Positions 18,155 through 27,936 of a stretch of 64,000 nt of DNA are shown here, piece by piece; position 1 is the stretch's first letter, and every line of letters begins with the position of its first letter. This DNA comes from Pelagibacterium lacus. Its GTDB lineage: Bacteria > Pseudomonadota > Alphaproteobacteria > Rhizobiales > Devosiaceae. Made by a program: the position numbers and the translations under genes. The notes under the pieces are model-generated. The model worked only from the letters and a program-made list of their open reading frames with translations. It searched no databases and was not told the origin of the DNA. The stretch lies in contig NZ_QQNH01000004.1 of NCBI RefSeq assembly GCF_003345525.1, positions 124,001-188,000 of the forward strand, in the 5' to 3' direction.

Positions 18155-18916
18155 ATGAGTGAAGATTCCTTCCTGCGCGAGATCGAAGAAGAACTGCGCA
18201 GCGACAAGCTGAAGGCCTTTTGGCGGCGGTTCGCGCCCTTCATCATCGGCGGGGCCGTGCTGATCGTCCTGCTGGTTGCGGCGAACGAAGTGTGGAAGTG
18301 GTGGCGGAGTTCCACCGCCGCAGAGGCTTCGGATCGCTATTACGCGGCCGTGCAGATGCTCGACGGGGGCGATGTCGACGGCGCTCTTTCCGCCTTCGCC
18401 GATCTTGAGAACAACGGTCCGCAGGGCTATGCCATTCTCTCGCGTTTCCAGCAGGCTGCCGCGCTCAAGGAACAGGGGCAATTCGAGCAGGCCATCGCAG
18501 CTTATGATGCGCTGGCCGCCAGCCTCGACCAGCCGCGGCTTCGGGAACTGGCCTATGTCATGTCCGCCTATATCGCGGTCGATCATTTCGATGCCGCGGC
18601 CGTCGAAGCGCGTGTAGGGAGCATGACCGGCGAGGAGAACGCCCTGCGCAACAATGCCCGCGAAGCGCTGGGCCTTGCCTATTATAAGGCCGGCAATATC
18701 GAGAATGCGCGCGCGCGCTTCGAGGAAATTGCCGCCGATCCCATGGCCGCGCAAGACATGCAGCTGCGCGCCTATGTCTATCTGGAGCAACTGGCCTCGA
18801 CCGGTGTCGCGGTCAGCAACGACATTGTGGAAGAGGTTGCGCCGCAGGACGATGCGGAGAGCTTCGAGATCGATCTGGATGCTCTTGGCACCCCCATGTC
18901 GCCGGTGGTCGAGTAA
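18155..18916 (+). CDS. YfgM-like membrane-anchored tetratricopeptide protein
   Basis: 253 aa. A cytoplasmic N-terminus (SEDSFLREIEEELRSDKLKAFWRRF) precedes one membrane helix (FIIGGAVLIVLLVAANEVW, residues about 26-44), then TPR-like helix pairs (ASDRYYAAVQMLDGGDVDGALSAF; AREALGLAYYKAGNIENARARFEEI). This is the layout of YfgM, which attaches to the SecYEG translocon and helps hand over exported proteins. As in many proteobacteria it lies directly before der. The ATG at 18155 is preferred to a GTG three codons earlier because AGG then sits eight bases upstream. Confidence 0.82.
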   Translation: MSEDSFLREIEEELRSDKLKAFWRRFAPFIIGGAVLIVLLVAANEVWKWWRSSTAAEASDRYYAAVQMLDGGDVDGALSAFADLENNGPQGYAILSRFQQAAALKEQGQFEQAIAAYDALAASLDQPRLRELAYVMSAYIAVDHFDAAAVEARVGSMTGEENALRNNAREALGLAYYKAGNIENARARFEEIAADPMAAQDMQLRAYVYLEQLASTGVAVSNDIVEEVAPQDDAESFEIDLDALGTPMSPVVE

Positions 18917-18919
18917 TCC

Positions 18920-20362
18920 ATGTCGGTCGTCGTCGCCATTGTCGGGCGCCCCAATGTCGGCAAGTCCACGCTGTTCAATCGGCTCGTCGGCCGCAAGATC
19001 GCCATCGTCGACGATACGCCCGGCGTCACCCGCGATCGCCGGGAAGGGACAGGCCGGATTGGCGAGCTGACCTTTACCCTGGTCGATACGGCCGGATACG
19101 AAGACGCCAATGACGACAGCCTCGAAGCCCGCATGCGGCGGCAGACGGAAATGGCCATCGCCGAGGCCGATGTCATCTTGTTCATGATCGATGCCCGTGC
19201 CGGCATCACCCCGACCGACGAGCATTTCGCGCGCCTTCTGCGCCGGGCCGACAAGGACATTCACGTCATCGGCAACAAGGCCGAGGGCAGGGCCTCGGAA
19301 CCGGGGCTGCTGGAGGCCTACAGTCTCGGATTTGGCGAAGCCGTCCCGCTGTCGGCCGAGCACGGACTGGGGCTGGCCGATCTCTATTCCATCATCTCGC
19401 AAGCGGTGGACAAGGTGGAGGCCGAACAGGCCGAGGCCGCCGATTTCGACATGGTGCACAAGCCCGCCGTCGATGTGGACGTCGATGACGAGGAGGGGGA
19501 GGACCAGGAAGGCGATACGGCGCCCATGCGCTGGAACCCCAATCGCTATCTCAACGTGGCCATTGTCGGGCGGCCCAATGCCGGCAAGTCGACGCTGATC
19601 AACCGCATGGTGGGCAAAGATCGCCTGCTGACCGGGCCCGAAGCCGGGATCACCCGTGATTCGATCATGGTGCCGTGGGAGTGGGAAGGGCGGGTGATCA
19701 ACCTGGTCGACACGGCAGGCATCCGGCGCAAGGCCCGGGTGCAGGGCAAGCTGGAAAAGCTCTCGGTCGGTGACAGCCTGCGGTCGATCCAATACGCCGA
19801 GGTCGTGGTGCTGCTGCTCGATGCGACCATCCCGTTCGAAAAGCAGGACCTTGCACTGGCCGATCTGGTCGAGCGCGAGGGCAGGGCGATGGTCATCGCC
19901 GTCAACAAATGGGACCTGATCGAAGACAAGAACGCCAAGATTCTTGAACTGCGCGAGCAGTGCGAGCGGCTCCTGCCGCAGTTGCGCGGCATTCCGCTTG
20001 TGACCATGTCCGGACTGCAGGGCCGCAATATCGACAAGCTGATGAAGGCGATCTTCGATATCGAGCGCACCTGGAACGTCAAGATCCGCACCGCCAAGCT
20101 CAATCGCTGGCTCTCCGCCATGACGGAGCATCATCCGCCTCCGGCGGTGTCGGGCCGCCGGCTCAAGCTGCGCTACATGACCCAGGCGAAGACGCGGCCG
20201 CCCAGTTTCATCATCTTCGCCTCGCGCCCCGATGCGCTGCCCAAGGCGTATCAGCGCTATATCGTCAACGGCTTGCGCCAGGACTTCAACCTGCCCGGCA
20301 CCCCGATCCGGCTGTGGGTGCGCGGCGGCAAGAATCCCTATGTCGACGAGGACGGGAAATAG
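18920..20362 (+). CDS. der: Ribosome-assembly GTPase Der (EngA)
   Basis: 480 aa. Two tandem GTPase domains and a C-terminal KH-like domain. The first P-loop is GRPNVGKS (residues about 9-16) with DTAGYE and NKAE; the second is GRPNAGKS (about 217-224) with [11 protein letters not shown] and NKWD. An acidic linker ([16 protein letters not shown]) separates them. Der acts in 50S subunit maturation. It lies 3 bp after the YfgM-like gene and is convergent with the SDR gene. Confidence 0.97.
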   Translation: MSVVVAIVGRPNVGKSTLFNRLVGRKIAIVDDTPGVTRDRREGTGRIGELTFTLVDTAGYEDANDDSLEARMRRQTEMAIAEADVILFMIDARAGITPTDEHFARLLRRADKDIHVIGNKAEGRASEPGLLEAYSLGFGEAVPLSAEHGLGLADLYSIISQAVDKVEAEQAEAADFDMVHKPAVDVDVDDEEGEDQEGDTAPMRWNPNRYLNVAIVGRPNAGKSTLINRMVGKDRLLTGPEAGITRDSIMVPWEWEGRVINLVDTAGIRRKARVQGKLEKLSVGDSLRSIQYAEVVVLLLDATIPFEKQDLALADLVEREGRAMVIAVNKWDLIEDKNAKILELREQCERLLPQLRGIPLVTMSGLQGRNIDKLMKAIFDIERTWNVKIRTAKLNRWLSAMTEHHPPPAVSGRRLKLRYMTQAKTRPPSFIIFASRPDALPKAYQRYIVNGLRQDFNLPGTPIRLWVRGGKNPYVDEDGK

Positions 20363-20389
20363 GCGCTGGGTTTCCTGCGCCAACGCGGC

Positions 20390-21121
20390 CTAAAGCGGCT
20401 CTTCGCCTTTGAGCACATCCACCCGCATGCCCGACTTGTCATAGGCCGGGGAGATGAGATCGACCAGTTTCGGCGCGATTTCGTCGGGTGCTGGCAGGGT
20501 CAGGGGATCTTCCCCCGGCATGGCCTTGGCGCGCATGGCGGTGCGCACCTGGCCGGGATAGAACACATTGGCCTTCACATTGGTGATGGCCATTTCCCCG
20601 GCATAGGATTTCACCATGGCATCGAGGGCTGCCTTGGACGCGGCATAGAGCCCCCAATAGGGCTTGGCGGACAAGGCCGCGCCCGACGAGACGAACACCG
20701 CCCGCCCGGCATCGGACTGGCGCAGCAGCAGGTCGACGGAGCGGATCAGCCGGTAGTTCGCGCCGACATTGACGGCGAAGACATTGGCGAAATCCTTGGG
20801 CTTGATGTGGGGGACGGGGGTCAGCACCCCCAGGGCCCCGGCATTGCCGATAAGGCCGTCGAGCTGGCCCCAGCGCTCGAAGATCGCCGCGCCGAGGCGG
20901 TCGATGGCGTCGCCATCGGTAAGGTCCATGGGGACGAGGGTCGCCGACGAGCCGGCGGCCTGGATTTCATCGTCAAGATCTTCCAGCCCTCCCACGGTTC
21001 GGGCGACGGCCACGATATGGGCCCCGCGCGCGGCGGCATTCTTGGCGGCGGCAAAACCCAGTCCGCGCGAGGCGCCAGTTACCAGCACCACACGGCCGGC
21101 AAGATCTCTGGTTTCGGTCAT
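20390..21121 (-). CDS. Short-chain dehydrogenase/reductase
   Basis: 243 aa, classical SDR. The cofactor motif is TGASRGLG (residues about 15-22), NAG is in LIGNAGALG, and the catalytic triad comprises Ser in VFVSSGAALS and YAASK (Tyr and Lys). The C-terminal region VRTAMRAKAMPGEDPLTLPAPDEIAPKLVDLIS is typical of a YciK-like group. Its ATG overlaps the purF stop by 4 nt, so it is expressed with purF. The substrate is unknown; being next to purF does not by itself imply a purine role. Confidence 0.88.
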   Translation of the reverse strand: MTETRDLAGRVVLVTGASRGLGFAAAKNAAARGAHIVAVARTVGGLEDLDDEIQAAGSSATLVPMDLTDGDAIDRLGAAIFERWGQLDGLIGNAGALGVLTPVPHIKPKDFANVFAVNVGANYRLIRSVDLLLRQSDAGRAVFVSSGAALSAKPYWGLYAASKAALDAMVKSYAGEMAITNVKANVFYPGQVRTAMRAKAMPGEDPLTLPAPDEIAPKLVDLISPAYDKSGMRVDVLKGEEPL

Positions 21122-22683
21122 ACGGCTTCCCTGAGCATGGAAATCTGCTTGGGGTCGTTCTTGTCACGCCCCTCGAGGTCGGTGAGCGGCGTCGGATAGT
21201 CGCCGGTGAAATAATGGTCGGTGAACTGGGGCGCCTTGGGGTCGCGCTTTTCGCCGCCAACGGCAAGATAGAGGCCATCGATGGACAGGAAGGCGAGGGA
21301 ATCCGCGCCGATATAGCGGCACATATCGTCAAGGGTCGCGTATTGGTTGGCCAGGAGCTTGTCGGGGTCCGGCGTATCGATGCCGTAATAGTCGGAGTGG
21401 TAGATCATCGGGCTAGCGACGCGGATATGCACCTCCTTGGCGCCGGCATCGCGGATCATCTGGACGATCTTGAGCGAGGTGGTTCCGCGCACGATCGAAT
21501 CGTCCACGAGGACCACGCGCTTGCCGGCAATCACCGCACGATTGGCCGAATGCTTGAGCTTGACGCCCAGGGCGCGGATCGATTGCGTCGGTTCGATGAA
21601 GGTGCGGCCGACATAGTGATTGCGGATAATACCGTATTCGAAGGGGATGCCGGATTCCTGCGCATAGCCCAGCGCGGCCGGGGTGCCCCCATCGGGCACG
21701 GGGACGATCACGTCGACATCGACCGGCGCTTCCTTGGCCAGATGGGCGCCCATATTCTTGCGCGCCGCGTAGACCGAGCGCCCGGCAACAACCGAATCCG
21801 GCCGTGCGAAATAGACATATTCGAACAGGCAGACGCGCTCGTGGCGCGGCTTGAACGGCTTGAAGCTGTCGATGGTGATCGAGCCGTCCTTCTGGATTTC
21901 GCAGACCACGACCTCGCCATTCTCGACGTCGCGGACGAATTTGGCGCCGATGATATCGAGAGCGCAAGTTTCCGAAGCGAAGATCGGCTTGCCGTCGAGC
22001 TCGCCCAGCACCAGCGGCCGAATGCCATTGGGATCGCGGGCGCCCATCAGCTTGGTCCGCGTCATGGACACCATGGCATAGGCCCCCTCGATGGCGCCGA
22101 GGGAGTCGATGAAGCGCTGCGCCGAACCGGTCCGCTGGGAGCGGGCGATGAGGTGCAGGACGACTTCGGTATCGGAGGTCGATTGGCAGATTGCGCCCTG
22201 CGCGATGAGGCGCCGGCGCAGGGTCAGGCCATTGGTGAGATTGCCGTTATGGGCGATGGCGATGCCGCCGACTTCCAGCTCTGCGAACAGCGGCTGCACA
22301 TTGCGCAGCACGGTTTCGCCGGTGGTCGAATAGCGCACATGCCCAACGGCGATGTCGCCGGGAAGGCGGCCCAGGGTCGCCGCATCGGTGAAATGGTCGC
22401 CGACCAGGCCCAGATGGCGTTCGGAATTGAACCGCTCGCCGTCGAAGGTGACGATACCGGCGGCTTCCTGCCCGCGATGTTGCAAGGCGTGCAGTCCGAG
22501 CGCCGTCAGTGCCGCCGCATCCTTGTGGCCCAGTATGCCGAACACGCCGCACTCTTCATGCAGCGTGTCGCCATCGAGATCGAAAGCAGGTCCGGAAAGA
22601 TGGTCGCTTGTCGCGCGGGATGCGTTCACTCTGTCCACCATGAATGCGATGATCTTGACGGTAAGCGGCATAACCGGCGGCAT
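21118..22683 (-). CDS. purF: Amidophosphoribosyltransferase
   Basis: 521 aa. Catalyses the first committed step of purine synthesis: PRPP plus glutamine to phosphoribosylamine. The N-terminal Ntn glutaminase domain has the nucleophile Cys in HEECGVFGILG, with ALQHRGQEAAG following. The PRPP loop is VVLVDDSIVRGTTS. The C-terminal DHYFTGDYPTPL lies where I recall Cys ligands of [4Fe-4S] in the Bacillus-type enzyme, and no Cys is present there, so this enzyme probably lacks the cluster. The start is uncertain: ATG codons at 22683, 22671 and 22641 all lack a good ribosome-binding site, and the residues before HEEC are unlikely to be well conserved. Confidence 0.95.
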   Translation of the reverse strand: MPPVMPLTVKIIAFMVDRVNASRATSDHLSGPAFDLDGDTLHEECGVFGILGHKDAAALTALGLHALQHRGQEAAGIVTFDGERFNSERHLGLVGDHFTDAATLGRLPGDIAVGHVRYSTTGETVLRNVQPLFAELEVGGIAIAHNGNLTNGLTLRRRLIAQGAICQSTSDTEVVLHLIARSQRTGSAQRFIDSLGAIEGAYAMVSMTRTKLMGARDPNGIRPLVLGELDGKPIFASETCALDIIGAKFVRDVENGEVVVCEIQKDGSITIDSFKPFKPRHERVCLFEYVYFARPDSVVAGRSVYAARKNMGAHLAKEAPVDVDVIVPVPDGGTPAALGYAQESGIPFEYGIIRNHYVGRTFIEPTQSIRALGVKLKHSANRAVIAGKRVVLVDDSIVRGTTSLKIVQMIRDAGAKEVHIRVASPMIYHSDYYGIDTPDPDKLLANQYATLDDMCRYIGADSLAFLSIDGLYLAVGGEKRDPKAPQFTDHYFTGDYPTPLTDLEGRDKNDPKQISMLREAV

Positions 22684-22791
22684 GCCGGAAAGAAAAGGCT
22701 ATCCCGTCATTCAACCGGGGGCTTACGCCTCCGGTCATAACTAGTCAACATCTCCGCCGCCGTGCCAGCGTTCACCGCCATGTGAGCGCGA

Positions 22792-23406
22792 TCAGACGGC
22801 CGGAGCGGCAGGGGCCTGGGGGGTGGTCTGTTCGATAGGCTCGGGGGGCAGTTCGGTGCCCACGGCCGCGTCGCCCAATTCCTCGACCGGACCGCCGCCC
22901 TGGAGCAGGTCGTTGACCTGTTCCTCGAGATTTTCCGGCAGCAAGGAGATCAATCCATCGCCCAGCGAGCGCAGGGTCGGCAGCGATTGTGCCTCGCCAT
23001 ACCACGGCAGATTGGGCGGATTGGCTCCCACGAGCCAGTCGGCAAAGATCACCACCACCACGGCGATCAGGATACCGCGCAGGGCGCCGAAGACAAAACC
23101 CAGGGTGCGGTCGAGCGGGCCGAGCTTGCTGTCGGTGATGAAGTCGCCGATCTTCATGGTCAGAAGATGCAGAACGATCAGCGCGACGATGAAGCTCACG
23201 ACCACGGTCGCGATATTGGCCCATAATTCGTCGGCGACGAATTCCTGCGCGATCTGGGGCTGGTAGAAGAACATATAGGCGGCGAAGGCGGCCGCGCCGG
23301 CCCAGGTGACGAGCGAAAGCACTTCGCGCGTCAGGCCGCGCGCCGTCGCCAGCAGCGCCGAAATCAGAACGAGAATACCGACGGCAATGTCGAAGGCGGT
23401 CAGCAT
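22792..23406 (-). CDS. cvpA: CvpA family membrane protein
   Basis: 204 aa. Four membrane helices in the first 135 residues, opening AFDIAVGILVLISALLATARGLTREVLSLVTWAGA, the conserved CvpA start. KLGPLDRTLGFVFGALRGILI is the second signature block. The C-terminal part is Pro/Glu/Ala-rich and soluble. Named after colicin V production in E. coli, where it also lies before purF; the molecular function is unresolved. The ATG at 23406 is preferred because GGAGA lies eight bases upstream and the family alignment begins there. Confidence 0.9.
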   Translation of the reverse strand: MLTAFDIAVGILVLISALLATARGLTREVLSLVTWAGAAAFAAYMFFYQPQIAQEFVADELWANIATVVVSFIVALIVLHLLTMKIGDFITDSKLGPLDRTLGFVFGALRGILIAVVVVIFADWLVGANPPNLPWYGEAQSLPTLRSLGDGLISLLPENLEEQVNDLLQGGGPVEELGDAAVGTELPPEPIEQTTPQAPAAPAV

Positions 23407-23442
23407 GAAAAGTCTCCAGCAAGCCCCGTATTGGCTTCGTTT

Positions 23443-23477
23443 AGTGGGTTTGATGCAAAAGTGAAACCCACTTTTGC
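23443..23477 (-). promoter_or_regulatory. Overlapping alternative hairpins between radA and cvpA
   Basis: Two perfect 9-bp inverted repeats share bases. AGTGGGTTT (23443-23451) pairs with AAACCCACT (23464-23472); GCAAAAGTG (23455-23463) pairs with CACTTTTGC (23469-23477). Only one can form at a time. The element lies 37 bp upstream of the cvpA start and downstream of radA. It could be an intergenic palindromic repeat or an attenuation-like leader. Confidence 0.5.
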
Positions 23478-23575
23478 CACTCATCCCCCCAATGCTTCAT
23501 GCCCTAACGACTAATTATGGCAATGCCAAGCGGCGAGGGCAGAGACGTTTCATCTTCCACAAGAGTATAGGGCTG

Positions 23576-24979
23576 TCAGTCGACCCCATCGCCTTCCGCT
23601 ACGCCGCGATCGCCTCCGGCCGCGATCCGGCCCACCAGTTCGGCAAGAGCGGAGAATTCATTGAGCGCGACGCCGTCCGTCCGGTCGGCGGCGTTGAGCT
23701 TTGCGGTATGCACCGAACCGAAACCCAGCTTAGCCGCTTCCCGCACCCGCAGATTGGCGTGCACCACGGGGCGGATACCGCCCGAAAGGCTGACTTCGCC
23801 GAAATAGACGGCGTCGGCGGGGAGGGGAGCATTGGTCAGGGAAGAGATCAGGGCCGCGGCCACAGCGAGATCGGCCGCCGGCTCGTTGACCTTCAATCCC
23901 CCGGCCACGTTGAGATAGATGTCGTTGGCGCCGATCCGCACCCCGCATCGGGTTTCCAGGACGGCCAGTACCATGGAGAGGCGCGAGGAATCCCAGCCCA
24001 CCACGGCGCGCCGGGGGGTTCCCAGGGGCGAGGGGGCGACGAGCGCCTGGATTTCGACGAGCACCGGCCGCGTGCCTTCGACACCGGCAAAGACCGCCGA
24101 ACCCGCCGCTCCGGAATCGCGCTGGTCGAGGAAAAGGGCGGATGGATTGGGCACTTCGCGCAGCCCCGATCCAACCATTTCGAAGACGCCGATCTCGTCG
24201 GTCGCGCCGTAGCGGTTCTTGACGCCGCGCAGGATGCGATAGGTGAGCGAGGTATCGCCCTCGAAATAGAGCACGGCGTCGACCATATGTTCGACGACCC
24301 GTGGGCCGGCGATCTGGCCATCCTTGGTCACATGACCGACCAGCACAACTGCGGCGCCGGACTTCTTTGCAAAGCGCGTCAGCGCCTGGGCCGATGTGCG
24401 CACCTGGGTCACCGTGCCGGGCGCGGAATCGATGCGTTCGGTCCAGCAGGTCTGGATCGAGTCGATGATGACCAGATCGGGGGCCTTGCCCTTCTCGACG
24501 GTGGCGAGAATGGTCTCCACATGGGTTTCGCTGGCCAGTTCGACCGGGGCGTCGGCGACCCCCAGCCGGCTGGCCCGCAGCCGCACCTGCGCGATGGCCT
24601 CCTCGCCGGAAATATAGACCACGCGCTTGCCCTGACGCGCCAGCGCCGCCGCGGCCTGCAGCAGCAGGGTGGATTTGCCGATGCCCGGGTCGCCGCCTAC
24701 GAGGATGGCCGATCCCATGACGAAGCCGCCGCCCAGCACGCGGTCGAGTTCGCCATTGCCCGAAACGATGCGGACGGCCTGTTCACTCTCGCCCGAAAGC
24801 GGCACAAGCTCGACCGGCCGGCCCGACGCGATGGCGGCTTTGGGCCCGGCGCCTACGCCGGAGGAGGAGACCTCCTCGACAATGGTGTTCCACTCGCCGC
24901 AGGCTTCGCAGCGCCCGCCCCAGCGCGGGGTGACATTGCCGCAGGACTGGCAGATATAGCTGGTCTTGATCTTGGCCAA
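23576..24979 (-). CDS. radA: DNA repair protein RadA
   Basis: 467 aa. RadA (Sms) is a RecA-related DnaB-type helicase that helps branch migration in recombination. The N-terminal zinc finger has CQSC and CEAC pairs (residues 11-31). The Walker A motif is GGDPGIGKS (about 93-101). The RadA-specific KNRYG motif is present in RGVKNRYGATDEIG. The C-terminal Lon-like domain contains VAGGLKVNEPAADLAVAAALISS and ends near ALAELVGRI. It lies 66 bp after alr. Confidence 0.96.
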   Translation of the reverse strand: MAKIKTSYICQSCGNVTPRWGGRCEACGEWNTIVEEVSSSGVGAGPKAAIASGRPVELVPLSGESEQAVRIVSGNGELDRVLGGGFVMGSAILVGGDPGIGKSTLLLQAAAALARQGKRVVYISGEEAIAQVRLRASRLGVADAPVELASETHVETILATVEKGKAPDLVIIDSIQTCWTERIDSAPGTVTQVRTSAQALTRFAKKSGAAVVLVGHVTKDGQIAGPRVVEHMVDAVLYFEGDTSLTYRILRGVKNRYGATDEIGVFEMVGSGLREVPNPSALFLDQRDSGAAGSAVFAGVEGTRPVLVEIQALVAPSPLGTPRRAVVGWDSSRLSMVLAVLETRCGVRIGANDIYLNVAGGLKVNEPAADLAVAAALISSLTNAPLPADAVYFGEVSLSGGIRPVVHANLRVREAAKLGFGSVHTAKLNAADRTDGVALNEFSALAELVGRIAAGGDRGVAEGDGVD

Positions 24980-25045
24980 ACCGATACCGACTCGCTGGAG
25001 GACGTAGAGAGGCTACAGCTAGCACATCTGGAACAAAAGAGGAAC

Positions 25046-26179
25046 TTAGTCCAGCGATACCCCATCGGGGACGTTGACATAGCCGCGGGGGAACCGGCCG
25101 TTCAAGGTGGTGAGGATCTCGTATCCGATGGTGCGGGCCGCGTCGGCGACGTCATCGATGCCGATGGTGGGGCCCAGCACTTCGACCAGGTCTCCCGGCT
25201 GCACCAGGCCTTCGACATCGGTGATGTCGATCACCGACATGTCCATGGAAACGCGGCCCAGCACCGGAACCGTCCGGCCATTGATCGCCACGCGTCCTCC
25301 GATCTGTCCGCCAATCCCCGAGAGGGAGCGGAAAAAGCCGTCGGCATAGCCTAGGGCCATGATGGCAAGGCGGGAATCGCGCCGCAGGCGATAGGCCGCG
25401 CCATAGCCGACCGTCTCCCCGATCCGCGCGTCCTTGATCTGCAGGATGGGCACGTGCATGGAAATGACACCGGCCATGGGGTTGGGGCGCCCATTGATGG
25501 CGCGTCCGCCATACATGGAGATGCCGGGACGCACCATGTGATAATGATAGTCCTTGGACGCCATGAGCCCCGCCGAATTGGCGAGGGAGGCCGGCACATC
25601 CGGAAACAGGTTCAGCACCCCCTGGAACAGCCCGTTCTGCTTGCGGGTCATTTCGTGGGTGGGTTGGTCGGCACAGGCGAAATGGCTCATGATCATCTGC
25701 GGCTCGAAGCCCGACTGCTCGAGTTCGCGCTTGACCATTTCGGCCTCGTTCATGCGAAAGCCGACGCGGTTGAATCCGGTATCGAAATGCAGCGCGGCGG
25801 GTTCGGCCTTGCCCTGGTTGAGGCAGAAGTCGAGCCATTCGGTCAATTGGCTCATGGAGGCGAGCACGGGCATCAGGCCGTGAGCGGCATAGTCCCTGGC
25901 GGTGCGCGGCACGAGCCCATCGAGAACGAAAATGAACGCCTGCGGCAAGGCCTTGCGCAGGGCGACGCCTTCATCGGGCGTCGCGACGAAAAAGAACCGG
26001 GCGCCGGCCTTGTAGAGCGCCTGCCCAACCACCTTGGCGCCGGTTCCATATGCGTCGGCTTTGAGAACGGCGCCGGTCAGGGCCTTACCCGAGACAGTAT
26101 CGAGCGCCTTCCAGTTGCGCACGATGGCGTCGAGGTCGATGGTGATGCCGCCGCCAAGTATTGTCCTAGAACCCGTCAT
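25046..26179 (-). CDS. alr: Alanine racemase
   Basis: 377 aa. PLP enzyme that makes D-alanine for peptidoglycan. The PLP lysine is in GAVLKADAYGTGA (Lys near residue 40), and the second catalytic base Tyr is in VGYGAAYRL near residue 265. The sequences PGISMYGG and GRVSMDMSVIDIT match the family. A usual length. It lies between dnaB and radA on the same strand. No regulator of a catabolic dadX type is nearby, so it is probably the biosynthetic racemase. Confidence 0.95.
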   Translation of the reverse strand: MTGSRTILGGGITIDLDAIVRNWKALDTVSGKALTGAVLKADAYGTGAKVVGQALYKAGARFFFVATPDEGVALRKALPQAFIFVLDGLVPRTARDYAAHGLMPVLASMSQLTEWLDFCLNQGKAEPAALHFDTGFNRVGFRMNEAEMVKRELEQSGFEPQMIMSHFACADQPTHEMTRKQNGLFQGVLNLFPDVPASLANSAGLMASKDYHYHMVRPGISMYGGRAINGRPNPMAGVISMHVPILQIKDARIGETVGYGAAYRLRRDSRLAIMALGYADGFFRSLSGIGGQIGGRVAINGRTVPVLGRVSMDMSVIDITDVEGLVQPGDLVEVLGPTIGIDDVADAARTIGYEILTTLNGRFPRGYVNVPDGVSLD

Positions 26180-26252
26180 GTCGGCCCACTGATTCCCATT
26201 CGCCAGTCTGGAGGTAACGCGAAATCGTGTGCATGGACAAGCAGGCGGCGGC

Positions 26253-27743
26253 TTACTCCTGTCGCGTGGGTAGATAGTCTTCCCGGGCCAGATTGGAAAA
26301 GCGGGTGAGATTGGCCTGGAAATGCAATTGCACTGTTCCGGTGGGGCCGTGGCGCTGCTTGGCGATGATCACTTCGGCCCTTCCATGCACCTTTTCCATC
26401 TCGGCCTGCCATTCGAGATGCTCCTGGGTGCCTTCCTTGGGCTCCTTGTTGCCGAGGTAATATTCCTCGCGATAGACGAACAGCACCACGTCGGCGTCCT
26501 GTTCGATCGAGCCTGATTCGCGCAGGTCGGCGAGCTGCGGATGCTTGTCCTCACGTGATTCCACCTGACGCGATAGCTGAGAGAGGGCGATGATCGGCAC
26601 CTCGAGCTCCTTGGCCAGCGCCTTGAGGCCGGTGGTGATCTCGGTGAGTTCCTGCACGCGGTTCTCGCCGGCTTTCTTGGAGCCGGACAGCAGCTGCAGA
26701 TAGTCGACGATCAGCAGATCGAGACCCTTTTGCCGCTTCAAGCGGCGGGCGCGCGCTGCAAGCTGGGCGATGGAAATGCCGCCGGTATCGTCGATATAGA
26801 GCGGCACCTGGGCCATCAGGTTGGAAGTATCGACCAGCTTGGCGTATTGGCTTTCGTGGATATTGCCGCGCCTGATGTCCGAGGACGAAATCTCCGCCTG
26901 TTCGGCAAGAATACGGGTGGCGAGCTGTTCGGCGCTCATTTCGAGCGAGAAGAACCCCACGATGCCGCCATTGACGGTCTTCATATGCCCGTCGGGGGTC
27001 GGCTCGGCCTTGTAGGCCTTGGCGACCGTGAAGGCGATGTTTGTCGCCAGCGACGTCTTGCCCATGGCGGGACGGGCGGCGAGGATGATCAGGTCGCTGC
27101 GCTGCAATCCGCCCATCAGGCGATCGAGATCGGTGAGCCCGGTGGCGGTGCCCGAGAGCGACCCGTCGCGCGAATAGGCTTCGCCCGCCATGTTGATGGC
27201 TTCGATCAGTGCCTGATTGAAACCCTGGAAGCCTCCGTCATAGCGGCCTTTTTCAGCCAGATCGAACAGGCGCTTTTCGGCTTCCTCGATCTGCTTCTGG
27301 GCCGAAGTCTCAACATCGGCGTTATAGGCGGTGTCCATCACCTCCTCGCCGATCAGGATCAGGTTGCGGCGGATGGCCAGGTCATAGATCGTTTGGCCAT
27401 AGTCGGCGGCGTTGAGGACAGTGGTGGCTTCGGCCGCCAGCCGCGCAAGGTATTGCGCCATGGTGACGCCCTCGAGCAGGTCGTCGGGCAAATATGTCTT
27501 GGCGGTAACAGGGGTGGCAGTCTTGCCGGCGCGGATGATCTTGCCGCCGACCTCGAAGATCTCGCGGTGGATGGGCTCGTAAAAATGAGTCGGTTCGAGG
27601 AAGTCCGAAACCCGATAGAACGCCTCGTTGTTGACCAGAATCGCGCCCAGCAGAGCTTGCTCGGCCTCGATATTGTGCGGGGCCATCTTGTATTTTGCTT
27701 CGGGTTCAGTCGGGACGGGCGTCAGGCGCCTAGCGGCTTCCAT
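26253..27743 (-). CDS. dnaB: Replicative DNA helicase DnaB
   Basis: 496 aa. Hexameric helicase of the replication fork. The N-terminal DnaB domain starts at MAPHNIEAEQALLGAILVNNEAF. The RecA-like core has Walker A ARPAMGKTS (about residue 219), the H2-H4 motifs GFFSLEMSAEQLATRILAEQ and LLIVDYLQLLSG, and the arginine-finger region KHRHGPTG-like KQRHGPTGTVQLHF. The ATG at 27743 is chosen because it begins MEAARRLTPVP, ahead of the conserved domain; an upstream start would add 20 unlike residues. Preceded by the rplI terminator, so it has its own promoter in 27744-27880. Confidence 0.97.
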   Translation of the reverse strand: MEAARRLTPVPTEPEAKYKMAPHNIEAEQALLGAILVNNEAFYRVSDFLEPTHFYEPIHREIFEVGGKIIRAGKTATPVTAKTYLPDDLLEGVTMAQYLARLAAEATTVLNAADYGQTIYDLAIRRNLILIGEEVMDTAYNADVETSAQKQIEEAEKRLFDLAEKGRYDGGFQGFNQALIEAINMAGEAYSRDGSLSGTATGLTDLDRLMGGLQRSDLIILAARPAMGKTSLATNIAFTVAKAYKAEPTPDGHMKTVNGGIVGFFSLEMSAEQLATRILAEQAEISSSDIRRGNIHESQYAKLVDTSNLMAQVPLYIDDTGGISIAQLAARARRLKRQKGLDLLIVDYLQLLSGSKKAGENRVQELTEITTGLKALAKELEVPIIALSQLSRQVESREDKHPQLADLRESGSIEQDADVVLFVYREEYYLGNKEPKEGTQEHLEWQAEMEKVHGRAEVIIAKQRHGPTGTVQLHFQANLTRFSNLAREDYLPTRQE

Positions 27744-27880
27744 CGTGATCGATCTGCGTGAACGTGGGTGATTGGCGTCTCTGTCATAAACGCTGCAGCG
27801 CACACTTCAATGCACGCTTATAGATTCGGCGCCATCCAGCAGCTATTTTGCGCCTGTGGAAAGGGATGGACAAGTCCGGG

Positions 27881-27913
27881 GAAAACAAAAGGCCGGGCAC
27901 GTGGCCCGGCCTT
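27881..27913 (-). terminator. Rho-independent terminator of the rpsF-rpsR-rplI operon
   Basis: A 10-bp stem AAGGCCGGGC / GCCCGGCCTT (27889-27898 with 27904-27913), loop ACGTG. On the minus strand the stem is followed by TTTTGTTTTC. It lies 24 bp after the rplI stop and separates the ribosomal genes from dnaB. Confidence 0.88.
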
Positions 27914-27936
27914 GAATTTCAGGCGAAGGAGATCGC

